A DNA stretch of 37,435 bases, taken from positions 1 through 37,435 of the forward strand of contig SFMO01000031.1 of the NCBI GenBank assembly GCA_004554385.1, given 5' to 3'. Within the stretch, counting starts at the first letter, position 1; every line of letters starts with the position of its first letter. The notes beneath the pieces are model-generated. The model made no database searches and had not been told where the DNA came from. It worked only from the letters and a program-made list of their open reading frames with translations. Positions 8,021-16,045 of this stretch are shown here, one piece after another. This stretch comes from Ruminococcus flavefaciens. GTDB lineage: Bacteria > Bacillota > Clostridia > Oscillospirales > Ruminococcaceae. The translations under genes were made by a program, and so were the position numbers.

Positions 8021-8284
8021 ATGAATAAGTTTTTAGTTGCTATTTTAGCTGCTGGCGCAGCAGCTGCCGTTGGATATGTCGCAGCACAGGCTCTCAAGGA
8101 CAAGGGTTCGGATTCAGACTATGATGACGACGATTACGATGATTTCGATAATTTTGATACAGATGAGAGCATCGACTTCGAGATCAACGAGGATGCTGCA
8201 GATGAGTTAAAGGACAAGGCAGAGGACGTTGTTGAGGATGTCAAGGACGCTGCTGAGGATATTGCAGAGGATCTCAAGGACTAA
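8021..8284 (+). CDS. Small membrane-anchored acidic protein of unknown function
   Basis: This 87-residue protein starts with MNKFLVAILAAGAAAAVGYVAAQALK in two halves: a short basic start and one hydrophobic, Ala/Gly-rich membrane helix (about 4-23). A run of Asp/Tyr/Phe follows (about 30-50). The C-terminus is an amphipathic Glu/Asp/Lys/Ala/Val helix with repeated (A)EDVxED(x)KD-type units, similar in composition to LEA-like or apolipoprotein-like helices. The ATG at 8021 is chosen over an upstream TTG at 7997 because AGAGGA lies 8 nt before it. It has its own strong promoter and terminator, so it is probably well expressed. I recognise no family beyond a general resemblance to YtxH-like small membrane proteins. 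Confidence 0.8.
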   Translation: MNKFLVAILAAGAAAAVGYVAAQALKDKGSDSDYDDDDYDDFDNFDTDESIDFEINEDAADELKDKAEDVVEDVKDAAEDIAEDLKD

Positions 8285-8294
8285 TGATTTCTGT

Positions 8295-8319
8295 AAGGGA
8301 GCTGAAAGCTCCCTTTTTT
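8295..8319 (+). terminator. Rho-independent terminator after the small acidic protein gene
   Basis: A perfect 9-bp stem (8295-8303 with 8307-8315), a 3-nt GAA loop and a T run to 8319, 10 nt after the stop. Confidence 0.92.
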
Positions 8320-8390
8320 GTTTTTTGCGTCAAAATGTTACGAAAATCATGTAGAAAATTGTTGAATGATACAAAATGCGGCGATAGTGC

Positions 8391-8419
8391 TTGACAATCA
8401 TGTTATGCTCTGGTATAAT
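8391..8419 (+). promoter_or_regulatory. Consensus promoter of tRNA-Pro
   Basis: TTGACA (8391-8396), a 17-nt spacer ending in TGG, and TATAAT (8414-8419), all 12 hexamer positions consensus. The tRNA begins 42 nt downstream. Confidence 0.92.
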
Positions 8420-8461
8420 ATAAAAGCTGTCCGTCAAGGACTTGCCGAAGAACTAAATATC

Positions 8462-8538
8462 CGAGGCGTAACTCAGTTTGGTAGAGTGCTTGCTTTGGGA
8501 GCAAGATGCCGCAGGTTCAAGTCCTGTCGCCTCGACCA
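8462..8538 (+). tRNA. tRNA-Pro (anticodon TGG)
   Basis: A 77-nt cloverleaf. The acceptor stem CGAGGCG pairs with CGCCTCG, the anticodon stem CTTGC/GCAAG encloses loop TTTGGGA (anticodon TGG), and the T loop is TTCAAGT. Discriminator A and CCA are encoded. A T-rich stretch follows directly. Confidence 0.96.
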
Positions 8539-8568
8539 GATTTTTTTGAAAAAACTTCAAAAAAGTAC

Positions 8569-8597
8569 TTGACAAACACAGCAAACTATGATATAAT
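8569..8597 (+). promoter_or_regulatory. Consensus promoter of tRNA-Thr and tRNA-Tyr
   Basis: TTGACA (8569-8574), 17-nt spacer, TATAAT (8592-8597), located between tRNA-Pro and tRNA-Thr, so the tRNA cluster has two promoters. Confidence 0.92.
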
Positions 8598-8612
8598 AAT
8601 TAAGCGTTAAAC

Positions 8613-8688
8613 GCTGGTGTAGCTCAGTTGGTAGAGCAGCTGATTTGTAATCAGCAGGTCGGGGGTTCGAGTCCGTCCACCAGCTCCA
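8613..8688 (+). tRNA. tRNA-Thr (anticodon TGT)
   Basis: A 76-nt cloverleaf. GCTGGTG pairs with CACCAGC, the anticodon stem GCTGA/TCAGC encloses TTTGTAA (anticodon TGT), the T loop is TTCGAGT, and CCA is encoded. Confidence 0.97.
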
Positions 8689-8725
8689 TTATTTTGTCCT
8701 GAGACGAAATACAACAACCTTAATT

Positions 8726-8811
8726 GGGAGAGTTCCCGAGTGGCCAAAGGGGGCAGACTGTAAATCTGTTGCTTTTCAGCTTCGATGGTCCGAATCCATC
8801 CTCTCCCACCA
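8726..8811 (+). tRNA. tRNA-Tyr (anticodon GTA)
   Basis: An 86-nt class-II tRNA with a long variable arm. GGGAGAG pairs with CTCTCCC, the anticodon loop is CTGTAAA (anticodon GTA), and CCA is encoded. Confidence 0.96.
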
Positions 8812-8815
8812 GAAC

Positions 8816-8843
8816 GCCCCGAAAACTTTTCGGGGCTGTTTTT
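8816..8843 (+). terminator. Rho-independent terminator after the tRNA cluster
   Basis: A 10-bp stem (8816-8825 with 8827-8836) with a T-rich tail to 8843, 5 nt after tRNA-Tyr. Confidence 0.88.
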
Positions 8844-8860
8844 GTTTCAAACGCCGTAAA

Positions 8861-8889
8861 CCTTGCAAATTCCCTGCAAGGGCTTTTTT
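8861..8889 (+). terminator. Second, tandem terminator
   Basis: CCTTGCA (8861-8867) pairs with TGCAAGG (8875-8881), followed by GC and six T residues. It probably backs up the first terminator. Confidence 0.75.
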
Positions 8890-8967
8890 ATGCCCGGAAA
8901 AAAAGAGGATTTGCACTGAAATACAGCCGCTATGTGCAGAAATGTATATATAATGTAGGAGAAAATA

Positions 8968-9501
8968 ATGGTAAAAGCTACAGTGAATAATTTCGATTAC
9001 ATGCACTATTCGGCGTTGAGCAAGGCTGCAAAGCAGTATATTTATCTGAAAAAATGCTGCCTTGTAACAGGAGCTGCCTTTATTGCCGTTTCTGCATTGA
9101 CTGTGATTACATGCTTCGGCAAGCATAAGTTCGATGGTGTTATGCTCATTGCCATGACCTTTGCATTGGCGCTGTTTATCGGTTTTGTTATTCGACTTGT
9201 GAAAATGAATCCTGTCAGGGGCTTCAGGGATTTTCAGGTCAAGTCTCCCAATTACAGGTTCACTATTGCTTTTGACAATGAGGAGTTTTTCCTTGATGCA
9301 AGCACTGACTTTTCCGAGAACCACACCAGATATAAGTATCCGCGGCTGATAAGCGCTGCCGAAGCAGACGGCTTCTTTATTATCGGTATCGAGGGGAGCG
9401 GCTCTGCGGTATTCAGTGAAGGCGAGTTCACCGAGGGAACTCCCGATGAGCTGAGAGCTTTGCTGTCATCAAAACTGGGAGCAAAGTACAGGAGAAAATA
9501 A
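8968..9501 (+). CDS. YcxB-like membrane protein
   Basis: The 177-residue protein has two membrane helices (about 29-50 and 58-78) joined by a short loop. A soluble beta-rich C-terminal domain follows, with the pattern YRFTIAFDNEEFFLDAS, then KYPRLISAAEADGFFII, and a final acidic/Leu helix before a basic tail. This two-helix plus small beta-domain layout is that of the YcxB-like family, whose function is unknown. SD TAGGAG lies 7 nt from the ATG. typA follows after 66 nt with its own SD, so the two may be co-transcribed. Family assignment is by pattern only. Confidence 0.7.
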   Translation: MVKATVNNFDYMHYSALSKAAKQYIYLKKCCLVTGAAFIAVSALTVITCFGKHKFDGVMLIAMTFALALFIGFVIRLVKMNPVRGFRDFQVKSPNYRFTIAFDNEEFFLDASTDFSENHTRYKYPRLISAAEADGFFIIGIEGSGSAVFSEGEFTEGTPDELRALLSSKLGAKYRRK

Positions 9502-9567
9502 AATCGGCGCAAGCCGTTTACATATATAAACACAAGAAAGTCAAAGACTATCCGGAGGAAAGAAAAT

Positions 9568-11391
9568 ATGATAAGAGAAGATTTAAGAAACATCGCCATT
9601 ATCGCTCACGTTGACCACGGCAAGACCACTCTCGTTGACGAGATGCTCAAGCAGGGCGGCGTGTTCCGTGAGAATCAGGCTGTTGCAGAGCGTGTAATGG
9701 ACTCAAACGACATCGAGAGGGAAAGAGGTATCACTATCCTTGCAAAAAATACCTCTGTAATGTACAACGGCACAAAGATCAATATCATCGACACCCCGGG
9801 CCATGCTGACTTCGGCGGCGAGGTAGAGCGTGTTCTCGAAATGGTTGACGGCGTTCTTCTGCTTGTCGACGCAGCTGAAGGCCCTATGCCGCAGACTCGT
9901 TTCGTACTCTCAAAGGCTCTCGAAATGGGACATAAGATCATCGTTGTCGTAAACAAGATAGACCGTCCCGACGCTCGTCTTGATGAGATCGGCGACGAGG
10001 TACTTGAGCTCCTTCTCGACCTTGACGCTAACGAGGAACAGCTTGAGAGCCCGCTTCTTTTCTGCTCAGGCAGAAGCGGTACTGCTTCTCTCAGCCAGTA
10101 CGAGGCAGGTACAGACCTGAAGCCTCTTTTCGACACTATCATCAACTACATCGAGCCTCCTAAGGGCGAGGAGAACGATCCTCTCCAGATGCTCATTTCC
10201 TCTATCGACTATAACGAATACGTCGGACGTATCGGTATCGGACGTATCGTAAGAGGAAAGATTGCAGTAAATCAGCAGGTAACTGTCTGTGATTACACAG
10301 GCTCAAAGAAGAATTACAACGCAAAGATCGTTTCACTTCTCCAGATCCAGGGACTCAACCGTGTTCCTGTTCAGGAGGCTCAGATGGGCGATATCGTGTG
10401 GATCTCGGGTATCGAGAACATCACTATCGGCGATACTATCTGCGCAACAGACGCTCCCGATCCGCTCCCCTTCGTAAAGATAAGCGAGCCAACCGTTGAG
10501 ATGACTTTCTCTGTAAACGACAGCCCCTTTGCAGGCCGTGAGGGTAAGTTCGTAACATCACGTCAGCTCCGTGAGCGACTCTTCAAGGAGCTCCTCAAGG
10601 ACGTATCTCTCCGTGTAACAGAAACAGACTCCACAGACGCTTTCCGTGTTGCAGGAAGAGGCGAGATGCACCTCTCTATCCTTATCGAAAATATGCGACG
10701 TGAAGGCTATGAGCTTGGCGTATCAACTCCACGAGTACTTTTCAAGACCGACGAGAACGGCAGAAAGCTTGAACCTATCGAGCGCCTTGTCATCGATGTT
10801 CCCGAGGACTGCGTAGGCTCTGTAATGGAGAAAATAGGTGCACGTAAGGGCGATATGGTGGACATGCACCCACAGGGAAGCCGTATGCGTATCGAGTTCC
10901 TTATCCCTGCAAGAGGACTTTTCGGCTATAAGAGCGAATTCCTCACCGATACAAAGGGCGAGGGAATAATGAGCCACGTATTCGACGGCTATCAGCCTTA
11001 CAAGGGCGACATCGAGCGCAGAAACACAGGCTCTCTCGTTTCATTCGAGACAGGCGAGGCTGTAACATACGGACTTTATAACGCACAGGAGCGCGGTCAG
11101 CTCTTCATTACATCGGGTACTCCCGTATATGAGGGCATGATAGTCGGAGCTTCGCCCAAGACAGAAGACCTTGTAGTAAATGTCTGCAAGAAGAAGCACC
11201 TTACAAATACCCGTGCAAGCGGAAGTGATGACGCTCTCCGTCTTGTACCGCCAAGAGTTCTCAGCCTTGAGGACTGCCTTGAATTCCTTGCTGACGACGA
11301 GCTCCTCGAGGTAACTCCTGAGTCTCTCCGTATCAGAAAGAGAGTCCTCAGCAATACACAGAGAGCTAAGGACAGAAGCAAGAAGGCTTGA
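9568..11391 (+). CDS. typA: Ribosome-binding translational GTPase TypA/BipA
   Basis: The 607-residue length is typical. The GTPase domain shows G1 AHVDHGKTT (near residue 13), the switch region with RERGITI, G3 DTPGH (near 73) and G4 NKID (near 128). These are followed by the EF-G-like domains II, III and V and the TypA-specific C-terminal domain (RGLFGYKSEFLTDTKGEG, then TNTRASGSDDA). It binds the 70S/50S ribosome and supports 50S assembly and stress or cold adaptation. SD GGAGGAAAG lies close to the ATG. No clear terminator follows; 11392-11537 has no other gene, only a weak GGGC/GCCC hairpin near 11500. Confidence 0.98.
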   Translation: MIREDLRNIAIIAHVDHGKTTLVDEMLKQGGVFRENQAVAERVMDSNDIERERGITILAKNTSVMYNGTKINIIDTPGHADFGGEVERVLEMVDGVLLLVDAAEGPMPQTRFVLSKALEMGHKIIVVVNKIDRPDARLDEIGDEVLELLLDLDANEEQLESPLLFCSGRSGTASLSQYEAGTDLKPLFDTIINYIEPPKGEENDPLQMLISSIDYNEYVGRIGIGRIVRGKIAVNQQVTVCDYTGSKKNYNAKIVSLLQIQGLNRVPVQEAQMGDIVWISGIENITIGDTICATDAPDPLPFVKISEPTVEMTFSVNDSPFAGREGKFVTSRQLRERLFKELLKDVSLRVTETDSTDAFRVAGRGEMHLSILIENMRREGYELGVSTPRVLFKTDENGRKLEPIERLVIDVPEDCVGSVMEKIGARKGDMVDMHPQGSRMRIEFLIPARGLFGYKSEFLTDTKGEGIMSHVFDGYQPYKGDIERRNTGSLVSFETGEAVTYGLYNAQERGQLFITSGTPVYEGMIVGASPKTEDLVVNVCKKKHLTNTRASGSDDALRLVPPRVLSLEDCLEFLADDELLEVTPESLRIRKRVLSNTQRAKDRSKKA

Positions 11392-11537
11392 TTTTCATCA
11401 AATCAACACATATAAACCATACAGTTTGCAGGTTCGGGGGATATGATAAACTAAAATCACTATCTATGCTCCCGTATGGCGGCTGAGCTGATGTAATGGG
11501 CACTTCGCCCTCTATTGACACACGAGAGGAAAATACC

Positions 11538-12347
11538 ATGGAAAAGAAAAAAGCCATTGCGCTCATTCTTGCCGCAGCAGGACTTCAGTGCCTTGCGGGC
11601 TGCGAAAAAAACAAGAGTGAAAGTACGCCGTCCTATGCGGCAACTCCTGTTCAGACCGTAACAGAGCCACCTATCGGCGGAGCTGATATATCGGGCGATA
11701 ATTACAACAGCGAAGCCTATGAAAAGAAGATAAACGAGCATGTTCAGGCTTCTTCGCCAAATTACAATGAGCTTGTGCTGGGCACTGTCGGAAAGGATGT
11801 TATCGTTCCCGAGGACGGTGCTGAGGACGTTGGACTGGGCTCTTACCGTCTTAGCAGCAGCGGCATAAAGCTGTACTATGACGAGACAATTTTCCCCGAT
11901 GAGCTTGTACTCACTCTTGAAAAGTACTTCACTTCGTTTCCGCCTGCGGATTATCCTACCTATATCAACTGCGTTTTTCCGAGCTATATCACGGAAATGG
12001 AGAAATACCTCAAGGAAAACTATCAGTACGACCTTAAAACGTCGTTTTCCAAAAGATGTGCCTCTCTTGCAGAGCAGATGAGCGGCGATTACAGGATAAC
12101 ACGTATCAAGCTGGAGGAAGCTCCCGTTTACGACGAGACCAAGGATAACCTCGAGACCTATTTCTCAGGTGCGGGCGAGATCTTCGGCAAGGATTACTAC
12201 AGTCAGGTCAAGGAGGAGAGCGACGACATCATTGATGCCTGCTTCTTTATAATGGCTGAGGATTCTTACGGAAAAGAGCAGCTCCTGGTAGCGGATTATG
12301 AGATAGTTTTTGCCGTTAAGGACGGCAAGTATTATACATTTGGCTGA
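11538..12347 (+). CDS. Lipoprotein of unknown function
   Basis: The 269-residue protein begins MEKKKAIALILAAAG with lipobox LAGC (Cys22), so it should be anchored to the outer face of the membrane. A Ser/Thr/Pro-rich spacer and a soluble alpha/beta domain follow (about 60-269). No motif points to an enzyme. The start at 11538 is set by GAGAGGA 8 nt upstream; an in-frame ATG at 11496 lacks an SD and would put a non-signal stretch before the lipobox. The C-terminal strand (EIVFAVKDGKYYTFG) resembles that of the next lipoprotein (VYTIDGKPYIIF). The pair may be distant relatives or share an NTF2-like or DUF-type fold. Confidence 0.8.
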   Translation: MEKKKAIALILAAAGLQCLAGCEKNKSESTPSYAATPVQTVTEPPIGGADISGDNYNSEAYEKKINEHVQASSPNYNELVLGTVGKDVIVPEDGAEDVGLGSYRLSSSGIKLYYDETIFPDELVLTLEKYFTSFPPADYPTYINCVFPSYITEMEKYLKENYQYDLKTSFSKRCASLAEQMSGDYRITRIKLEEAPVYDETKDNLETYFSGAGEIFGKDYYSQVKEESDDIIDACFFIMAEDSYGKEQLLVADYEIVFAVKDGKYYTFG

Positions 12348-12361
12348 GGAGGCTTATGATA

Positions 12362-13015
12362 ATGGCTGGATTCATCAGAAAGACTGCGGCTGTGTTCGCT
12401 GCATTGCTGATAACGGTGTCGGCAGCAGCCTGTGACAAAAAGAAGGAAGAGGAACATGACCACGACCATAATATGGCAGGCATGAACGCTCCTGACGGAG
12501 ACTATTCATCTGCCGCAGAAACGGTTCTCAGACCTGATAATTCGGATGTTCCCATAACAATTACATACTGCAAGGAATACGCTTCAGGCGAGGAAGCTGC
12601 CAAGGTAGCGGAATTCTACTATGCATTGTCGGAGAAGAATACAGAATACCTTGAAAAAGCGGTGTATCCCGATGTTCTCAGCTATAAGCTTGACGGCTCG
12701 TCAGCTCAGGAATATCTCAATGTGGAGTATGACTATATCAAGGATAATCTGACAGAAAGCGATTTCAAGTTCACAGCAGTTACTATTGATGACGACCTTA
12801 CCAGTGATGACATCTGCTCTGCCTATGACAGTCTGCTTGCAAAGGCTGCGCCCGACGCAAAGCCTGAAAGCAGGAAGGTGTTCAGGGCAAACTGCCTTTA
12901 TGAGAAAGGCGACGGCGGTCAGCTTTCCCTGTCGGCAAGGCTAAGGGAAAAAGGCATGGAAGATATACAGGTTGCAGTATATACCATCGATGGAAAGCCA
13001 TATATTATATTCTGA
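12362..13015 (+). CDS. Lipoprotein with a His/Asp-rich N-terminal segment
   Basis: The 217-residue protein has a signal peptide with lipobox AAAC (Cys24). The mature protein starts with a charged segment containing EEHDHDHNMAGM, a cluster of alternating His and Asp that could bind Zn, Ni or Cu. The remaining 170 residues form an unrecognised alpha/beta domain, including YCKEYASGEEAAKVAEFYYA and ending in VYTIDGKPYIIF. The ATG at 12362 is preferred over 12356 because GAGGAGG is 9 nt from it and only 3 nt from the upstream ATG. It starts 14 nt after the preceding lipoprotein stop; the two form an operon closed by a terminator. Confidence 0.8.
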   Translation: MAGFIRKTAAVFAALLITVSAAACDKKKEEEHDHDHNMAGMNAPDGDYSSAAETVLRPDNSDVPITITYCKEYASGEEAAKVAEFYYALSEKNTEYLEKAVYPDVLSYKLDGSSAQEYLNVEYDYIKDNLTESDFKFTAVTIDDDLTSDDICSAYDSLLAKAAPDAKPESRKVFRANCLYEKGDGGQLSLSARLREKGMEDIQVAVYTIDGKPYIIF

Positions 13016-13020
13016 AGCAA

Positions 13021-13057
13021 AAGGACGGCAGGGGAATTCCCTGAGCCGTCCTTTTTT
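13021..13057 (+). terminator. Rho-independent terminator after the two lipoprotein genes
   Basis: GGACGGC (13023-13029) pairs with GCCGTCC (13045-13051), extended by an inner AGGG/CCCT pairing, followed by six T residues (13052-13057). Confidence 0.9.
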
Positions 13058-13063
13058 ATGCAT

Positions 13064-13089
13064 AAAAAAAGGCGGACTTTATGTCCGCC
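13064..13089 (-). terminator. Rho-independent terminator after guaB
   Basis: On the minus strand a 7-bp stem (13071-13077 with 13083-13089) is followed by seven T residues (13064-13070). It lies back to back with the plus-strand terminator. The 100 nt between it and the guaB stop show no gene. Confidence 0.88.
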
Positions 13090-13187
13090 TTTACATATTG
13101 TGCCGTAAGCGATGTACGATCAACGGTTTTGATGATAGTAAACGAGTTTACGAGTGACAACGTGGTCAGCCGGCGCGGGCTCCGCGC

Positions 13188-14660
13188 TCATATCTGTGTT
13201 GAGTAGTTAGGAGCTTCCTTAGTGATGTAAATATCGTGAGGATGGCTCTCTTTAAGTCCTGCACCTGTGATGCGGATGAACTTAGCCTTTTCGTGAAGAG
13301 TAGGAATATCTACACAGCCGCAGTATCCCATACCTGAGCGGATACCGCCCACCAGCTGGAAGATGGTGTCAGCAACAGGACCCTTGAATGGAACTCTTCC
13401 CTCAACACCTTCAGGAACCAGCTTCTTAGCACCTTCCTGGAAGTATCTGTCCTTAGAGCCGTTAGCCATAGCGCCGAGGCTGCCCATGCCTCTGTATACC
13501 TTGAACTGACGACCCTGATATATCTCAGTTTCGCCCGGAGCTTCTGCACAGCCTGCAAGGAGCGAGCCGAGCATTACTACGTTAGCGCCTGCTGCAAGAG
13601 CCTTGACAATATCGCCGGAGTACTTGATACCGCCGTCAGCGATAACGGGGATACCGTACTTCTGAGCAACACATGCAACGTCATAAACTGCAGTGATCTG
13701 AGGAACGCCGATACCTGCAACTACACGGGTAGTACAGATAGATCCTGGGCCGATACCGACCTTGAGGCAGTCAGCGCCTGCTGCGATAAGATCCTCAGCA
13801 GCTTCTGCGGTAGCGATATTTCCTGCGATAACGGGGATCTCAGGAAATGCCTCCTTGACCATTTTCAGGCACTTGATGATGTTAGCGCTGTGGCCGTGAG
13901 CGGAGTCGAGAACGAGAACGTCAGCCTGAGCTTCGATAAGAGCCTTTGCTCTTTCAAGAACATTAGCTGTAACGCCGATAGCAGCGCCGCAGAGAAGTCT
14001 GCCCTTGCTGTCACGGGCGGAATTAGGATACTGAACTGACTTTTCGATATCCTTGATGGTGATAAGTCCCTTGAGGTAGCCTGCCTCATCAACGAGAGGG
14101 AGCTTTTCGATCTTATGTGCACGGAGAATTTCCTGAGCCTGAGCGAGAGTTGTGCCGACAGGAGCAGTGATAAGGTTTTCCTTTGTCATTACTTCCGAGA
14201 TCTTTGCATTGAAGTCAGTAAGGAAGCGCATATCTCTGTTTGTGATGATACCAACGAGCTTGCCGTTTCCGTCAACGATCGGAACGCCTGAGATCTTATA
14301 CTTGCCCATAAGCTCGTCCGCGTCAGCAACGATATGATCCTCGGTGAGGGAGAAGGGGTTTACGATAACGCCGTTCTCACTTCTCTTTACCTTGTCCACT
14401 TCTTCAGCCTGCTGTTCGATGGACATATTCTTGTGGATGATACCGATACCGCCTTCACGTGCGATGGCGATAGCCATACGGGAATCAGTAACAGTGTCCA
14501 TAGCGGCTGTCATAATTGGGGTATTGAGGTGAACGGTTTTTGTGAGCTGAGTACCGATCTGGATCATGTTGGGCGTAACATTGGATTCAGCAGGGATAAG
14601 CAGCACATCGTCGAAGGTAAGACCTTCCTTCTGAAATTTGCTGTTCATGTCAGTCAGCAT
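13188..14660 (-). CDS. guaB: Inosine-5'-monophosphate dehydrogenase
   Basis: The 490-residue enzyme oxidises IMP to XMP with NAD+, the first committed step of GMP synthesis. The barrel starts with EGLTFDDVLLIPAESNV. Two CBS domains interrupt it (about 95-210), with TPIMTAAMDTV before and VLVLDSAHGHS after them. The active-site loop is GIGPGSICTTRVVAGIGVPQ with the catalytic Cys. IADGGIKYSGDIVKALAAGA and the mobile flap MGSLGAMANGSKDRY follow. The start at 14660 is fixed by AAGGAGG 7 nt upstream; the in-frame ATG at 14678 lies before that SD. It is a single-gene transcription unit with its own promoter and terminator. Confidence 0.98.
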   Translation of the reverse strand: MLTDMNSKFQKEGLTFDDVLLIPAESNVTPNMIQIGTQLTKTVHLNTPIMTAAMDTVTDSRMAIAIAREGGIGIIHKNMSIEQQAEEVDKVKRSENGVIVNPFSLTEDHIVADADELMGKYKISGVPIVDGNGKLVGIITNRDMRFLTDFNAKISEVMTKENLITAPVGTTLAQAQEILRAHKIEKLPLVDEAGYLKGLITIKDIEKSVQYPNSARDSKGRLLCGAAIGVTANVLERAKALIEAQADVLVLDSAHGHSANIIKCLKMVKEAFPEIPVIAGNIATAEAAEDLIAAGADCLKVGIGPGSICTTRVVAGIGVPQITAVYDVACVAQKYGIPVIADGGIKYSGDIVKALAAGANVVMLGSLLAGCAEAPGETEIYQGRQFKVYRGMGSLGAMANGSKDRYFQEGAKKLVPEGVEGRVPFKGPVADTIFQLVGGIRSGMGYCGCVDIPTLHEKAKFIRITGAGLKESHPHDIYITKEAPNYSTQI

Positions 14661-14696
14661 AAAAATTCCTCCTTGCATTTATTGATATTAACTTTA

Positions 14697-14725
14697 ATGA
14701 TACTATTTTTCGCGGCTCATGTCAA
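14697..14725 (-). promoter_or_regulatory. Sigma-A promoter of guaB
   Basis: On the minus strand TTGACA (14720-14725), 17-nt spacer and TATCAT (14697-14702), about 37 nt upstream of the start codon. Confidence 0.85.
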
Positions 14726-14763
14726 TAGTTTGAGGGGCTTGGCGAGCATAGAATTTTGTTTTC

Positions 14764-14791
14764 AAAAAAGGTCGCTTTTTGGCGAAAAAGC
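14764..14791 (-). terminator. Probable terminator of the fabD-to-LRR operon
   Basis: On the minus strand an AT-rich 7-bp stem (14774-14780 with 14785-14791, loop CGCC) is followed by GACC and six T residues (14764-14769). The stem is weak, so confidence is moderate. Confidence 0.55.
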
Positions 14792-14832
14792 AGTTTGTTA
14801 GATTAAAGCAAGTCAGTGTTAAAGTGGAGTTA

Positions 14833-16044
14833 TCAATGTTTTAAGGCATTTTCGGCGTATTTTGAAAGTATAAGAGAGGCATCAACTGAGTTTACTGCTC
14901 CGTTGCCGTCGCAATCGGCAGAAATGACCTGTTCAACATTCAGCGATGAAGGATTGTCCGTTGAGGTCATGGCGTATTCGGAAAGAACTGTTGAGGCGTC
15001 TACAGCGTCTATAACGCCGTCACCTGTGACGTCGCCCTTCTGAAGTATCTTTGTACCGAATATCAGACCGCTGTCAGAAGCATATTTCTCGGCGGCAGAG
15101 CCCTTTTCGCCCTTGATGACGAATCCGGGGATACTATCTGTGGAAGACAGTCTTGAGTCATATCTTCTGCCTATGGCATCCGTGTCTATTGCGGTCACGG
15201 TTTTGGGAATATAAATTCCGCTGAGAGAAGGGCAGCTGAAAAAGGCGGACTCTCCCACAGAACGGATATTTGCTGGTATAACGATGTTATTGAGAGAAGT
15301 ACAGGAATAGAAGCAATGATCGGGAATGGCTGTCATTGAAGCGCTCAGCCGTACTCTTGAAAGAGATGTGCAGCTCATAAAGCATTTGTCGCCGAGAGAC
15401 TTTACAGAGTCGGGGATATCCACAGATCTGAGCGAAAGGCAGCCCGAAAAGGCATTCTTTTCAATGGCAGTTACGGTTTTGGGGATAGATACCGAGGTTA
15501 TGTCTTCTCTGTTAAAAAAAGCGCCGATACCGATAGTTTTTACCTTGTCGGGGACGAGCGCTTTTTTGTCGCCTGCATATTTTAAGAGAGTATCTCCGCT
15601 CTTGCTGCAAAGGCACGAATTTACCGCGGTATATGTGGGATTGTCCTTGCTTACAGTGAATGACCTCAGGTTAGGACAGGCGGCGAATGTGTAGTCGCTT
15701 ATGGAAGCGGTACCGCTGCCGATCGTAATGTTTCTGAGTTCGGGACAGGCGCAGAAAGCGCGTTCTTCTATTGAAGCCACACTGTCGGGGATAACGCAGG
15801 TCCTGAGTTTTTCATTGCCGAAGAATGCATTTTCGCCGACAGCTGTAACGGTCAGACCGTTGATCTTTTCGGGGATAACAAGGTCGGTAACGGAATCGCT
15901 GCATCCGGTTATGCATGCCTGACCGTTTTTCGCGGAATATGATACCTCAATGGTGTCAGCCTTTTCTGCGGCGTATGAAGGTGCATCGTGAGCTGCTGCA
16001 AAGAGCAGGGCAGCCGCCGCGGCAAGAGATACCGTTTTTTTCAT
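14833..16044 (-). CDS. Secreted BspA-type leucine-rich-repeat protein with type-I dockerin
   Basis: The 403-residue protein has a signal peptide (cleavage near residue 25, SYA). Then come about ten LRR_5/BspA-type repeats (about 40-300), with recurring units such as IPDSVASIEERAFCACPEL and IPKTVTAIEKNAFSGCLSL. The C-terminus (334-403) is a canonical dockerin with two F-hands, DVTGDGVIDAVDAS and DCDGNGAVNSVDAS, better preserved than the one on the GH9 enzyme. It should dock to a scaffoldin cohesin as a non-enzymatic component, perhaps for binding substrate, host or other cells (inference). The ATG lies 1 nt after the amidohydrolase stop; its SD (GGAGGT) is formed by the last codons of that gene, so translation is probably coupled. 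Confidence 0.93.
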   Translation of the reverse strand: MKKTVSLAAAAALLFAAAHDAPSYAAEKADTIEVSYSAKNGQACITGCSDSVTDLVIPEKINGLTVTAVGENAFFGNEKLRTCVIPDSVASIEERAFCACPELRNITIGSGTASISDYTFAACPNLRSFTVSKDNPTYTAVNSCLCSKSGDTLLKYAGDKKALVPDKVKTIGIGAFFNREDITSVSIPKTVTAIEKNAFSGCLSLRSVDIPDSVKSLGDKCFMSCTSLSRVRLSASMTAIPDHCFYSCTSLNNIVIPANIRSVGESAFFSCPSLSGIYIPKTVTAIDTDAIGRRYDSRLSSTDSIPGFVIKGEKGSAAEKYASDSGLIFGTKILQKGDVTGDGVIDAVDASTVLSEYAMTSTDNPSSLNVEQVISADCDGNGAVNSVDASLILSKYAENALKH

Positions 16045-16045
16045 T

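Noticed and set aside
8366..8572. Plus-strand frame covering tRNA-Pro
   Set aside because: It runs through the promoter and the tRNA itself, so it is not a gene.
8776..9324. 182-codon minus-strand frame across the tRNA-Tyr 3' end and terminators
   Set aside because: It overlaps a tRNA, two terminators and the YcxB-like gene; composition is not protein-like.
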